Source: Marinilabiliales bacterium (GTDB lineage: Bacteria; Bacteroidota; Bacteroidia; Bacteroidales; PUMT01). Taken from it: a stretch of 35,864 nt of DNA. The position numbers were made by a program, and so were the translations under genes. The notes under the pieces were generated by a model. It was not told where the DNA came from and did no database searches. It worked only from the letters and a program-made list of their open reading frames with translations. This document shows positions 24,906 through 33,893 of this stretch, piece after piece. Where the stretch lies: NCBI GenBank assembly GCA_007695015.1, contig REEN01000049.1, positions 1 to 35,864 on the forward strand. Direction: 5' to 3'. The number at the start of each line of letters is the position of its first letter. Within the stretch, counting starts at the first letter, position 1.

Positions 24906-25287
24906 GATAGTTTTCCACAACCGGTATATCTGCCCCGGCCCAGTCCAGTGAACGGAGATCAGATACTCTGACCCATTTTATCTGCCGGTGCTCCCTGGCG
25001 ACGGGCGAACCCTCCTTAATGCGGCACCTGAAGGGCACAAGCTCAAAGGGATTGCGGCCAGGGTAGCTGTGTACATTTGATGCCAGTCTACCGGTTATCC
25101 CGATTTCTATGCCCAGCTCTTCCTGGATCTCGCGCCTGAGACAGTCCTCGGGACTTTCACCCTCTGTTTTTTTTCCCCCGGGGAACTCCCATTTTAAAGG
25201 CAGGTGCATCGACCCGCTCCTCTGGGCGCACAGCACCATTCCATCTTTTTCGATTATCGCGCATGTAACAATTATCATGAGGCACAA
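24886..25287 (-). CDS. NUDIX hydrolase (MutT/CTP pyrophosphohydrolase type)
   Basis: The 133-residue protein has the complete Nudix box GX5EX7REUXEEXGU in GGKKTEGESPEDCLRREIQEELGI (about 39-61, read in two parts), which binds Mg2+ and cleaves nucleoside diphosphate-X bonds. The context LPLKWEFPGGK matches the MutT/(d)CTP diphosphatase subgroup that sanitises oxidised nucleotides. Met4 (MIIVTCAII) is a likely alternative start at 25278. It is convergent with the preceding hypothetical gene. Confidence 0.9.
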   Translation of the reverse strand: MCLMIIVTCAIIEKDGMVLCAQRSGSMHLPLKWEFPGGKKTEGESPEDCLRREIQEELGIEIGITGRLASNVHSYPGRNPFELVPFRCRIKEGSPVAREHRQIKWVRVSDLRSLDWAGADIPVVENYLREGIS

Positions 25288-25435
25288 ATATCTTTGGATT
25301 AAACTATTAAGGTGACGGTGAGTTATAAGTAATATTGATCACAGGCAAAGATAACCGGTTTTTCCAACAGCGGTCTGATACCGGCAGATGTATTATATTT
25401 GTTAGGACATAGAGAATAATAGAATACCGTTTTAC

Positions 25436-25443
25436 TATATTTG
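25436..25443 (+). promoter_or_regulatory. Candidate -7 element before the GH5 gene
   Basis: TATATTTG, 26 bp before the ATG, fits TAnnTTTG; another TATATTTG is at 25394-25401. Neither has a -33 TTTG at 19 bases. Confidence 0.35.
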
Positions 25444-25469
25444 ACGGTGACAACCAAATCTCAGTACTC

Positions 25470-26519
25470 ATGAAGATAATCAGCATCTACAGATTTCTAA
25501 TTACTACAGTCTTATTTTCAGCTATTCCGGCCCTTACAACAATTGCGGCAGAACCTTCAGCTGAAACGGCAACGGGAAGCCTTCCCCTGATCTCGGTCGA
25601 AGGCAACCGGTTTGTTGATGAAAACGGGAACACGGTGACCTTCCAGGGAGTGAGCGTTGCCGATCCCCACAGGCTGGAGAATATCGGGCAATGGAACCGG
25701 GAGCTCTTCAGGGAAATATCTGACTGGGGAGCAAACGTGATACGTTTGCCGGTACATCCCATGTGGTGGAGGGAGCGCGGTACCGACGCATACCTTGAAC
25801 TGATCGACCAGGCGGTTGAATGGGCAAGGGAGTTTGATATCTATCTTATCATTGACTGGCACTCCATCGGAAACCTCCGTACCGAACTTTTTACGCGCGA
25901 TATATACGAAACGTCATTGCGGGAAACATTTGAGTTCTGGCGCATCATAGCATCAAGATATGCAGGCGAGCCGGTTGTTGCCTTCTATGAGATCTTCAAT
26001 GAACCAACCACAAGCAGCGACAGGCTGGGAGCCGTCTCATGGGAGCAGTGGAAAGAGATCGTTACCGATATAATCATCATAATCTTTGCCAATAACCCTG
26101 ATGCAATACCGCTTGTGGCCGGGTTCGACTGGGGCTATGACCTTACCCCGGTAAGGCATTCACCGCTTGATATTGAAGGTATTGCCTACGTTACCCATCC
26201 CTATCCCCAGAAAAGGAGCCAGCCATGGCTGCCCAAGTGGGAGGAGGATTTTGGCTTTGCCGCCGACACCTACCCGGTCTTTGCAACTGAGCTGGGCTTC
26301 ATGCAGGAGGAGGAGCGGGGCGCCCACATCCCGGTCATCGGTGATGAGGAGTATGGCCGTACCCTGATGAGGTATTTCAGGGAGAAGGGCATATCATGGG
26401 TCGCATGGGTATTTGACCCTCAGTGGTCGCCCATGCTGATAGAGGACTGGGATTATACTCCGACCCGCTCGGGGCGGTTCTTCCGTGATGTGATGCTGGG
26501 TAAAGAGAAGCTGGATTAA
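25470..26519 (+). CDS. Glycoside hydrolase family 5 (cellulase-like) enzyme
   Basis: The 349-residue secreted enzyme has a signal peptide (about 1-27) and a GH5 TIM barrel. The conserved Arg is in GANVIRLPVHP, the acid/base is Glu178 in FYEIFNEPTT, and the nucleophile is Glu274 in VFATELGF. The HSIGN and HPYPQ loops carry further active-site residues. Likely activity is endo-beta-1,4-glucanase or mannanase-type hydrolysis of plant or algal beta-glycans. It has no sorting domain, so it is probably periplasmic. The last codons are duplicated 65 bp downstream. Confidence 0.92.
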   Translation: MKIISIYRFLITTVLFSAIPALTTIAAEPSAETATGSLPLISVEGNRFVDENGNTVTFQGVSVADPHRLENIGQWNRELFREISDWGANVIRLPVHPMWWRERGTDAYLELIDQAVEWAREFDIYLIIDWHSIGNLRTELFTRDIYETSLRETFEFWRIIASRYAGEPVVAFYEIFNEPTTSSDRLGAVSWEQWKEIVTDIIIIIFANNPDAIPLVAGFDWGYDLTPVRHSPLDIEGIAYVTHPYPQKRSQPWLPKWEEDFGFAADTYPVFATELGFMQEEERGAHIPVIGDEEYGRTLMRYFREKGISWVAWVFDPQWSPMLIEDWDYTPTRSGRFFRDVMLGKEKLD

Positions 26520-26594
26520 CCCGGAGAACATAATGAACCGTCGGCTCGGCTTCATTCGATGGAGAAGGTACAAGGCTGGATTAACCCGGAGAAC
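26510..26594 (+). repeat. Duplicated 3' end of the GH5 gene
   Basis: CTGGATTAACCCGGAGAAC at 26511-26529, spanning the stop codon of the GH5 gene, recurs identically at 26576-26594. The rest of the 251-base gap to 26770 contains no recognisable gene. Confidence 0.8.
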
Positions 26595-26770
26595 TGATGA
26601 ACATGCAGGGTTGCAGTTCCGGTAACAATTGAGCGCAAACAGTTCAAAGTAAGCTGTTCGCGCTTTTTTTACCAGTTGAGTGAATAAATAGCGTTCCATT
26701 TACATAAGCTATGATTGAATACAACACCCTGAATAGATCGCAAAGGCTTGATCAGTAAAACAATGTAGAA

Positions 26771-27025
26771 TTATTGTTTTACGATGCGAATGAGGTTGCT
26801 GGAATTATTGTTTACTATACAGATCAGGTAATTCATCTTCGAATAAAACAAAGGGGTGGTTTTTGTAGCATTTTCATCGACAAGACCAATGCTATTTGTT
26901 TCGCAGGTGGTGCATCCTGAAAGAACAGTAAGAAGTAGAATAAATGGTAATGCAAGGTTGACACATGGATTTGAAAACATGGAGTTCTGTTGCATATCAT
27001 CTTTTTCTGGCATGGTTTTATTCAT
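26771..27025 (-). pseudogene. Probable GH26 mannanase remnant (N-terminus joined to a short tail)
   Basis: The 84-residue frame begins with a lipoprotein signal (ILLLTVLSGC) and continues IGLVDENATKTTPLFYSKMNYL, which resembles the segment just after the signal peptide of Bacteroidota GH26 beta-mannanases (VDxNATKETKALFxNLKKL). It then runs into ICIVNNNSSNLIRIVKQ and stops. A GH26 enzyme needs over 300 residues, so nearly all the catalytic domain is missing, probably through an internal deletion. Recognition rests on a short motif. It lies directly downstream of the sulfatase relic on the same strand. Confidence 0.45.
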
Positions 27026-27042
27026 TTTTTAGATTTGGATAA

Positions 27043-27917
27043 TTAAAATAAATTGGGGTGCGATTGAGCATCAACAGGCCTGGGAGCATCATCGCCCCAT
27101 AACCAGTAAAAGGGCATTTCATCAAAAGTTGATGTGCCCAATATGCGAGGGTCCTGCGTTTCAAGGAGAAATCCATTGAGCCTTTCTTTGAGTGCGTTAA
27201 AAATCTTTTGGTGTTCTTTTTTGTTTGCGAGGTTTACAAGGTTTTCCGGGTCATCAGGAATATAATAGAGCTCATATTCGTGCCTTTTATGAAAGGCCAG
27301 TTTATAGAAAGGCATGCCATTATCTGAGGTAACAACAATGATTGTATTGTCAAGTTCGCCGCTTGCTTCCAACATGTCGAGCATGCGAACCAGGTGCTTG
27401 TCCTGATGGTTGATCTCATAGAAATAGTCCAGAATATCTGATCTTACCTCATGCACATCAGGAAGAAATGATGGCACATTTACAGAATCTGCATTCATAC
27501 CCGATTCAAGCCCGATGCCCTTTTTATATATTCTATGCGGTTCGCTTACACCCACCCAGAAAAAGAAGGGTCTTTCAGGATACCGCCAAACAACTGTGCT
27601 CCTTCTGCAATCTGCCACGGATACTTTCCTGTAAGTATGGATGCCCGGCAAGGTGCACACGATGGTGCAGGGGCAAAAGCGTTGGCAAAGAGTATTCCTT
27701 CTTTTACCACACGGTCAAATCCGGGTGTTTGAACCTGCCTTTCTCCATTTGCAGATGTATGAAGCCATGACTGGTCATCGGTTAAATAAAACAGGATGTT
27801 TGGCCTTTGCCCAATAAGTTCATCTGTCCGGTCTTTATCCGGTCCCGGCTGGCATTGAGCAAATGCAAGTGAAGTAGCAATAATGGGTACTTGAAACTTA
27901 ACAAAAGAGCCTGCCAT
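27043..27917 (-). pseudogene. Sulfatase pseudogene with internal deletions and frameshift
   Basis: Two overlapping frames make up the gene. The upstream one (27546-27917) encodes the sulfatase N-terminus: RPNILFYLTDDQSW with metal-binding Asp pair and the formylglycine motif CAPCRASILTGK, up to AQLFGGILKD. The downstream frame (27043-27660) resumes at PERPFFFWVGVSEPHR, continues to NTIIVVTSDNGMPF, then jumps directly to the C-terminal YELYYIPDDPENLVNLA. About 90-100 residues seem missing at each join compared with typical ~480-residue S1 sulfatases, and the first join changes frame. It is non-functional as read. Full homologues desulfate polysaccharides in the periplasm. Confidence 0.85.
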
Positions 27918-27983
27918 CTTCTTAGATTAAAAAGGGGTTAGTTGTTAATGTTCTTTATATCTCTGAAAAAAGTTCCGGAGATA

Positions 27984-30900
27984 TCAAAAAGCAATAATAA
28001 TTTTGCCAATATAAAACCTTGATTTCTTTTCAGATTGTATCGTGAGAAAATATATGCCGCTTTCAAGAGAATTTGGGAAATAATAACTGCGGGATGAGCC
28101 AGCAGTCATCTCGCTGATCATATCATTCCAAACAACCTTCCCGGAAATATCAAAAAGTTCAATCATATAACTGCCAACCATATTCCTGTTCGTTTCCAGA
28201 ATAAAAAAATCTTTAACCGGATTTGGATAAATTTTAAAACCATCCTGTTTGTCCAGGTTAAAAACATGGGAGGGTGTTGTGGCAGTAATATCAATGGTAT
28301 CAGGCTCGCTATCCTGGTATTGATCATTTACCACCAGGGTGATCCTATATATACCAGGCACATCAGCACTGAAGACAGCGTCCACAGAATTTTCGTTATC
28401 CAGTCTTGCATTCACGCTGTTTTCTGGTTTTACCGCTAGAGTCCACAGGTAAGAAAGCGGAAATCCATTAGGATCAAAGCTTGCGGACCCATCAAGAGTA
28501 TGATCGGTAGAAACAGGAATGGTTATATTTTCTCCTGCAACAGCAACGGGTGGTGTTGTAATAAAAACGTTAACCGTATCTGGCAGAGATGTTTCTTCTG
28601 CATCACTTACTGTAAGGGCAAAACGATAGTCACCGCCAAAAACGGGGTTTAGACTGATTTCAATAAGTGAAGGATCCTCAATGATAAGATTGCTGCCATC
28701 TGGTTGAGTGATCAGCGACCATTGGTATGCTGTTAACGGTATGCCTTTGGGATTAAAGCTCTTCTCTCCGGAAAGTTCAATAACAGAGTTCTTGGGTAGT
28801 TTTTGATCGTTGCCGGCCAATGCTACCGGATGCATATACTCTTCCTTAAATTCGAGTTTGATAGCAATATCCTTGTTGAATTCAGGTACAGAAAGATTTC
28901 GAAATGGAGGAATATGGGTTTTTACCTGCGGATCAGAAATGTCTCCGGTAACCGGATCATAGATAGTGAGCATGTAATATCCCATTGGAAATTCTGTTAA
29001 ATCAAGAACAACTCCGGAAATATTCTCTTCAAAATTTTCGTGATACAGGTAGTAATAGAAATTTCCAGCATCGGTTTTCATTCCATTAACTTTCACGTTT
29101 TCCACATTCGCATTAAAGCTGAAAGCGGTAGGATTTCCCTGGGCAACCAGATCAACATTTTCGAAATAGGCAGCCATCGGGGCAAAGTAGGAATACCAGC
29201 CCTGCTCAATGGCTTTGTCCCAATTCCAGTGAAGGCTTGGAAAATGGTTGAAATATGTAACCCATTTAGCATTGCGCACTTCATCGCCGGTTTCGGCAAG
29301 TCCCGACTTGCCAAACTCACCGCACATCAGAGGCAGATCGGTGATTCCCAGCATGTTGTTGTAATAGTGAAGTAGAGATTGCGTTACCTTATCCCCATAA
29401 GTATGAAACTGGAAAAGATCCAGTTCATTGCTTTGTCCGAGGGGAGCTACCAGGGGATGCCCAAGCCAGCCGCTGATACTGGTTGTTGTGATATGGTTAT
29501 AGGGATCAAGCTCCTTCATGAATATTGCCATTTCCTCATGCCATTCCACTACGTCATCAACCCAGGAGGGAGGATTATTCATGTGTTCGCCTGTCAGGTC
29601 AACTTCATTGAAGAATTCCCATGCAAACAAGTTTGTTGAATAACCCCATCTGGCTATATAATAGCGAAACAGGTTGCGTGTGTGTGTTTTTGCCAGCTCA
29701 TTTCCAAAAAATTCTGCAGGTTTGTCCAGGTATCCTCCATTGGCAACATTATAAGGGTTCAGGTCCCAGTTGGAGTTAACATTTTCAGACAGAATGCCGT
29801 GCTGGAACATGGTTAGCATGATCTGAATACCGTTTTCCCTGCATAGCTCAAAGATAGAGTCCAGAAGGCCGGCTGCTTGCTGGCTGTACCTTCCAATACC
29901 TTCGTAATAAGAATATCCGTTACGTCCTTCCAGAGATTGTGAGGCAAAGGTAACAGTCCAGTACCGCAACATATTGGCATTGTTTTCCCCCAGCATGGAG
30001 ATATGATCATGGTAATCGGCGATCTTATCCTGTTTTATGCTCCAGGCCACATTTTCGCCAATGGGCAGATAGTGTTCTCCTGTGGAGTGTCTGTAATAGT
30101 TTTTTAAATCTGGATCGAGATAAACAAAACCCTTGTTTTGCGATGAGAAAACCATCAGTTCATAAGTCTCTGATGTGAATTGCCCATCTTCATCTTCCAG
30201 ATGAATGATAATCTGGTAAGTCCCTTCCTGCTGAGGTGTAAACCGAACCTTCCAGCACTGGAAGTTTGGATCATTCACCCATAGACCAGCCTCGTCGGGG
30301 ACGCTTTTAATATAATAGAATGCGGGCATAAAGTACGACTCCCCGTCGGGTGGTATGATCTCAGCATCCACCTTTACAATATCCGGATCGTATGGATTGC
30401 TGTAGGTTTTTGTCAGTTGAAATACTCCTTCCACTTTTGCATGTACTTCGGATACTGTGTTTGTAAAGGTCAGGCCGCTAAACAGCTCACCATAATTAAA
30501 AACAAACAGGTTGGTGCTTTCTGATGCCGATTTACCCCCGGTGTTTGTAAGTTCAAGAGTAAACTGATAAGAACCCGGTGATGCATATCGGTGTGTCACT
30601 ATGTTTTCGCTTGTTGATAAGGTATTTCCGTCTCCAAAATCCCAATTGTAGGTAAGTTCGAGTCCGTTCCAGTCAAAAGACCCGGAACCGTCAAAAGTAA
30701 CTGTACTGTCAGTATATATCAGAAGTGGATCAATTTTGTAATCAATAACTGGATACCCTTCCTCCGCCATAGGATTAGAAAACTTAAAATCATCAAGATA
30801 TACGATAGCTGGAGAGTTATTATCAACCCCGGCAGCTATTTCAAGCCTGGTAAAAGGCATTCCCATGGCTGTACTTACGTCAATTTCAAGTTCAACCCAT

Positions 30901-31286
30901 TCATTGGGCTCAGGCATATTGTGATAATTGTGAGCCCAGCTTTCAGTCACCACCGAAGACCCATTCCAGAACTTGTAGTAAACACGCCCTTGTGTTGAGG
31001 AGTGCACCTTAAAGGTCATTTTTGTGCTGTTGCCGAAGTTCATCGTCTCGGAGAAAATCATGGCCACATAATGCCAGTTCCCCTCTGCTTTTTCGTACCT
31101 CAACACTTTACTGCTGGGGTTTATGTCATCCTGAAAAGGATTGTCTACAACCTGGGCATTGCCATTTTCAACCAGTGGTGTGGTTTCAGGAGTTTCGAAA
31201 TCGGCAAAACTCTGGGCATAAAAAATAGAGTAACAGACCATAAAAATGAATGTCAAAACCATTTTTTTGGAAGAATATCTGGTCAT
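27984..31286 (-). CDS. Large T9SS-secreted GH5-like glycosidase with DUF5060 and PKD domains
   Basis: The 1100-residue protein has a signal peptide (about 1-24); a CBM-like jelly roll (about 30-175) ending YLDDFKFSNP; a PKD domain (about 185-268, NWDFGDGNT); a DUF5060 domain (about 275-385); a TIM-barrel glycosidase (about 390-720) with acid/base Glu561 (AWEFFNEVDLTG) and nucleophile Glu657 (LMCGEFGKSG); two PKD/REJ-like domains (about 820-910 and 913-1002); and a type A T9SS sorting domain (about 1018-1100: FKIYPNPVKDFFIL ... GIYFLTI). It is therefore exported across the outer membrane and attached or released. DUF5060 with GH5/DUF4038-like barrels occurs in agar, carrageenan and other polysaccharide enzymes; the substrate is undetermined. 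Confidence 0.9.
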   Translation of the reverse strand: MTRYSSKKMVLTFIFMVCYSIFYAQSFADFETPETTPLVENGNAQVVDNPFQDDINPSSKVLRYEKAEGNWHYVAMIFSETMNFGNSTKMTFKVHSSTQGRVYYKFWNGSSVVTESWAHNYHNMPEPNEWVELEIDVSTAMGMPFTRLEIAAGVDNNSPAIVYLDDFKFSNPMAEEGYPVIDYKIDPLLIYTDSTVTFDGSGSFDWNGLELTYNWDFGDGNTLSTSENIVTHRYASPGSYQFTLELTNTGGKSASESTNLFVFNYGELFSGLTFTNTVSEVHAKVEGVFQLTKTYSNPYDPDIVKVDAEIIPPDGESYFMPAFYYIKSVPDEAGLWVNDPNFQCWKVRFTPQQEGTYQIIIHLEDEDGQFTSETYELMVFSSQNKGFVYLDPDLKNYYRHSTGEHYLPIGENVAWSIKQDKIADYHDHISMLGENNANMLRYWTVTFASQSLEGRNGYSYYEGIGRYSQQAAGLLDSIFELCRENGIQIMLTMFQHGILSENVNSNWDLNPYNVANGGYLDKPAEFFGNELAKTHTRNLFRYYIARWGYSTNLFAWEFFNEVDLTGEHMNNPPSWVDDVVEWHEEMAIFMKELDPYNHITTTSISGWLGHPLVAPLGQSNELDLFQFHTYGDKVTQSLLHYYNNMLGITDLPLMCGEFGKSGLAETGDEVRNAKWVTYFNHFPSLHWNWDKAIEQGWYSYFAPMAAYFENVDLVAQGNPTAFSFNANVENVKVNGMKTDAGNFYYYLYHENFEENISGVVLDLTEFPMGYYMLTIYDPVTGDISDPQVKTHIPPFRNLSVPEFNKDIAIKLEFKEEYMHPVALAGNDQKLPKNSVIELSGEKSFNPKGIPLTAYQWSLITQPDGSNLIIEDPSLIEISLNPVFGGDYRFALTVSDAEETSLPDTVNVFITTPPVAVAGENITIPVSTDHTLDGSASFDPNGFPLSYLWTLAVKPENSVNARLDNENSVDAVFSADVPGIYRITLVVNDQYQDSEPDTIDITATTPSHVFNLDKQDGFKIYPNPVKDFFILETNRNMVGSYMIELFDISGKVVWNDMISEMTAGSSRSYYFPNSLESGIYFLTIQSEKKSRFYIGKIIIAF

Positions 31287-31624
31287 AGATTGGTGTTTTT
31301 CAATGGAAACGGTTCATGGAGTTTCCGCCTGGACAATAATACGAAAATTTATAAGAGTTTTTAGTTAAAGAAATCACGATAAATTTATGATTATCCTGAA
31401 TTAAGACATAAAGAACTCAAATTTCCAGTCTGACTCACAACATACGGCTTAAAGTATTATTAGCAGGGGCAACAGGATCAATTGGAAAAAGATTGATGAC
31501 TGGATTGTTCTGGTAATAATTTACGGATTATCTTATTATTGGTATTTTGTATTCCCTTTACAGGGAATAGTACGCAGGGGTTTGATAAAAGAAGTTAACT
31601 TTATGTATCGAACAGGAAGGGAAT
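31287..31624. other. Intergenic region between the divergent T9SS glycosidase and SDR genes
   Basis: This 338-base, AT-rich gap contains no open frame. Two small inverted repeats are present: GGAAAC/GTTTCC (31305-31326), close to the glycosidase start, and TATTCCC/GGGAATA (31550-31569). No full TTTG-N19-TAnnTTTG promoter is apparent. Confidence 0.5.
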
Positions 31625-32512
31625 ATGGACAAGAACAGTATTGTTGTTATTACGGGTGCCAATTCAGGAATAGGGAAAGCGACTTCCATTGAACTTGCCA
31701 GGACCGGGGCTGTCATAATAATGGCCTGCCGAAGCAAGGAGCGTGGAGAAGAGGCCCTTCAGGATGTGAGGGCCTTAAGTGGAAATAAATCAGTGGAACT
31801 TATGCTCTGTGATTTAGGTTCTTTAAAAAGCATAAGGGATTTTTGTTCTAATTTTAAGAGAAAGTATAAACAGCTTAATGTGCTTATTAATAATGCAGGT
31901 GTTATTCTGCCCGGGTATCATCAAACATCCGACGGATTTGAACTCCAATTTGGTGTTAATCACCTTGGCCACTTTCTTTTAACCACTGAGCTGCTGGACA
32001 TTCTTATTGCAAGTGCTCCTGCAAGAATTATCAATGTTACTTCAGGTGCACATAAAGCAGGCAGGATATATTTTGAAGATATAAATCTTGAGAAAAATTA
32101 TAAATTTTGGCGTGCCTACGCACAATCCAAATTAGCGAATATTCTATTTACTTATGAGTTGGCAGAAAGGCTGAAAGGGACGGGCGTTACCGCAAATTGT
32201 TTTCACCCCGGTGCAGTTGCCACAAGAATGGGGATAAACAGAGATACTGGCTTTGGTACATTTATTACCCGCCTGTTGAAACCTTTTTTTCAGACTTCTG
32301 AACAGGGTGCAGAAACGGCAATATATCTTGCAACTTCTGGTGATGTTGAAGGGGTGACAGGGAGGTATTTTTATAAAAAAAGACCGGTGCAATCCTCAAA
32401 TAGGTCATACGACAGGGCCACCGCAAAGAAACTCTGGGATCTAAGTGAAAAAATGGTTGAGACAGGTGATTTTAATAACAGGCCAGAGCTGGGTTATCCT
32501 GTTGACCAATAA
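31625..32512 (+). CDS. Short-chain dehydrogenase/reductase
   Basis: The 295-residue cytosolic NAD(P)-dependent oxidoreductase has the Rossmann motif TGANSGIG (10-17), an Arg after beta-2 (ACRSKERG) favouring NADPH, NNAG (89-92), catalytic Ser140 (NVTSG), Tyr165 and Lys169 (YAQSK). The C-terminal segment FHPGAVATRMG is typical of the retinol dehydrogenase/WW-oxidoreductase-like SDR group. The substrate is unknown. It is monocistronic; its end overlaps the end of the convergent NrtS-like frame. Confidence 0.92.
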   Translation: MDKNSIVVITGANSGIGKATSIELARTGAVIIMACRSKERGEEALQDVRALSGNKSVELMLCDLGSLKSIRDFCSNFKRKYKQLNVLINNAGVILPGYHQTSDGFELQFGVNHLGHFLLTTELLDILIASAPARIINVTSGAHKAGRIYFEDINLEKNYKFWRAYAQSKLANILFTYELAERLKGTGVTANCFHPGAVATRMGINRDTGFGTFITRLLKPFFQTSEQGAETAIYLATSGDVEGVTGRYFYKKRPVQSSNRSYDRATAKKLWDLSEKMVETGDFNNRPELGYPVDQ

Positions 32513-32816
32513 CGCAGTAACGGTTATATAAAACGGTTAATATTGCGGAAATACGAACTACGTTTTCATCGGCTTTTGCATATGATACCGGGCTGCTGCT
32601 TGATACAGACGACCATGACGATACAAAATAAGGTGCCAGAAATGTAAGTATAACCATCAGGCAATTAATATCATCCGGGCTGAAAGAATACGCCCGCTCC
32701 GGGTGGTTTATGTTAAGGATCAGCCCGGCCAGCAGGACAACCCTCAGGGCCCTGCGCTGAACGTTTTTATCAGCAAAAAGGTGAAGGTTGTACCTTACCT
32801 GTTCTTTATTTATAAT
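32472..32816 (-). pseudogene. NrtS-like membrane protein, no ATG start (possibly decayed)
   Basis: The minus-strand frame reads NKEQVRYNLHLFADKN, then RRALRVVLLAGLILNINHPE and LMVILTFLAPYFVSS, which resembles the small two-helix NrtS nitrate/nitrite transporter family (helix, N-x-H/Q-G/P loop, helix ending PY-x-VS). An in-frame stop (TGA) lies just upstream and there is no ATG, GTG or TTG before the conserved region; the first ATG (32657) falls inside the second half. I therefore list it as a probable pseudogene or non-ATG gene; the coordinates use an ATT codon at 32816. The last 41 bases overlap the SDR gene, suggesting loss of the original stop. Confidence 0.5.
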
Positions 32817-32900
32817 TGGAAGGTAACTGTTTAGTTGATAAGATCGCTTTTCTCAACCGTTACATTCGCCGGCAAAAAACCACCATTCGCCGATTTTCTC

Positions 32901-32931
32901 TTTTACCGCGCATGGCGATGTCATACATTTG
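32901..32931 (+). promoter_or_regulatory. Promoter of the LiaF-like operon
   Basis: TACATTTG at 32924-32931 matches TAnnTTTG; TTTT (one mismatch to TTTG) stands 19 bases upstream at 32901-32904. The leader to the ATG at 33008 would be about 70 bases and contains AAAGGAGGA, an unusually strong ribosome-binding site for Bacteroidota. Confidence 0.55.
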
Positions 32932-33007
32932 TTGCGTATATCAAAAAATTTAATAATCAAACGTCCCGCGCCATCAGGCCCGGGGCAGATAAAAGGAGGA
33001 AATCAAA

Positions 33008-33775
33008 ATGGAAAGAATAGATGACAATGGCAGGATGCATGACCCGGGCAGGAAGCATGACTTCGAAAAGAGGCATGAGATCGGCAGAAGTGCAGTTACA
33101 CTTATCGGCGCTTTGCTTGTTTTGGCAGGAGCGCTTCTTATAGTTGATCATCTTAACCTGTTACCCTTCAGGTTAAGGGGCATAATTTTTACATGGCAGA
33201 TGCTGCTGATCGTTCTGGGGCTGGTCTTCATGACCAAGCGCGACGGAAGGCTTGCAGGGATCATACTGCTGTCTATAGGGGTGTTTTTCCTGCTCCCTAA
33301 ATTAACAATTCTGCCGGTTCACGCAAGCAGGCTTTTCTGGCCGGCACTGCTTATTGTCGTGGGAGTGTTGATAATATTCAAGGGCTCTTTCAGGAGGGGG
33401 CTCGGGTATTCGGGCAGCAAACTGAATGGCGATGCTATTGAAGATGTCAATGTTTTCGGGGGGCATGACCGGATAATAGAGACCCCCAACTTCAAAGGCG
33501 GTGAGATAGTGAATGTTTTCGGAGGGGGCAATTATGACCTGCTGCAGTCCAGGCTGTCGCCCGGCAACAACGTGCTTGAGGTGGTGATGATATTCGGCGG
33601 GTCGAAGATCATCGTGCCGCAGGACTGGGACGTTAAGGTTGATGTGGCAGCGGTGTTCGGCGGCTTCAGCGACAAGCGTATAAAGTCGCCCGAAATAACA
33701 AGGGATCCTTCGCGCACCCTTATTATAAAAGGAGTAGCTATATTTGGGGGAGGAGAGCTGGTCAATTTTAACTGA
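33008..33775 (+). CDS. LiaF-like membrane protein (DUF5668 / cell-wall-active antibiotic response)
   Basis: The 255-residue protein has four membrane helices (about 28-48, 58-76, 82-100 and 108-126; typical LiaI-LiaF-like DUF5668 region) and a C-terminal beta-repeat domain (about 140-255) with repeated VFGG motifs (VNVFGGHD, VNVFGGGN, MIFGGSK, AVFGGFS, AIFGGGE), as in LiaF/DUF2154. In Firmicutes LiaF represses the LiaRS two-component system; here a LytS-type kinase and LytTR regulator follow, which suggests an analogous envelope-stress or membrane-sensing unit. This functional link is inference. The start is supported by AAAGGAGGA seven bases upstream. The final codons lie in the first unit of a 42-bp tandem repeat. 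Confidence 0.88.
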   Translation: MERIDDNGRMHDPGRKHDFEKRHEIGRSAVTLIGALLVLAGALLIVDHLNLLPFRLRGIIFTWQMLLIVLGLVFMTKRDGRLAGIILLSIGVFFLLPKLTILPVHASRLFWPALLIVVGVLIIFKGSFRRGLGYSGSKLNGDAIEDVNVFGGHDRIIETPNFKGGEIVNVFGGGNYDLLQSRLSPGNNVLEVVMIFGGSKIIVPQDWDVKVDVAAVFGGFSDKRIKSPEITRDPSRTLIIKGVAIFGGGELVNFN

Positions 33776-33893
33776 AAGCTGATTTGCCCGGCCCGGTAAC
33801 TGGTCAATTTTAACTGAAAGCTGATTTGCCCGGCCCGGTAACTGATTAACTTTGTCTGGCAACTGATCAACTTTAATTGATAGCAGATGCACC
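33758..33893 (+). repeat. Intercistronic tandem repeat, 42-bp period
   Basis: Units at 33758-33799 and 33800-33841 are essentially identical (CTGGTCAATTTTAACTGAAA and onward). They are followed by a partial unit at 33842 and a diverged one from 33862 (CTGATCAACTTTAATTGATA). The first unit encodes the end of the LiaF-like protein (LVNFN-stop); the last contains the kinase start ATG at the position where intact units read ATT. Confidence 0.9.

Noticed and set aside
33758-33893. CRISPR array or phase-variable coding repeat
   Set aside because: Units are contiguous and contain in-frame stops after the first copy.
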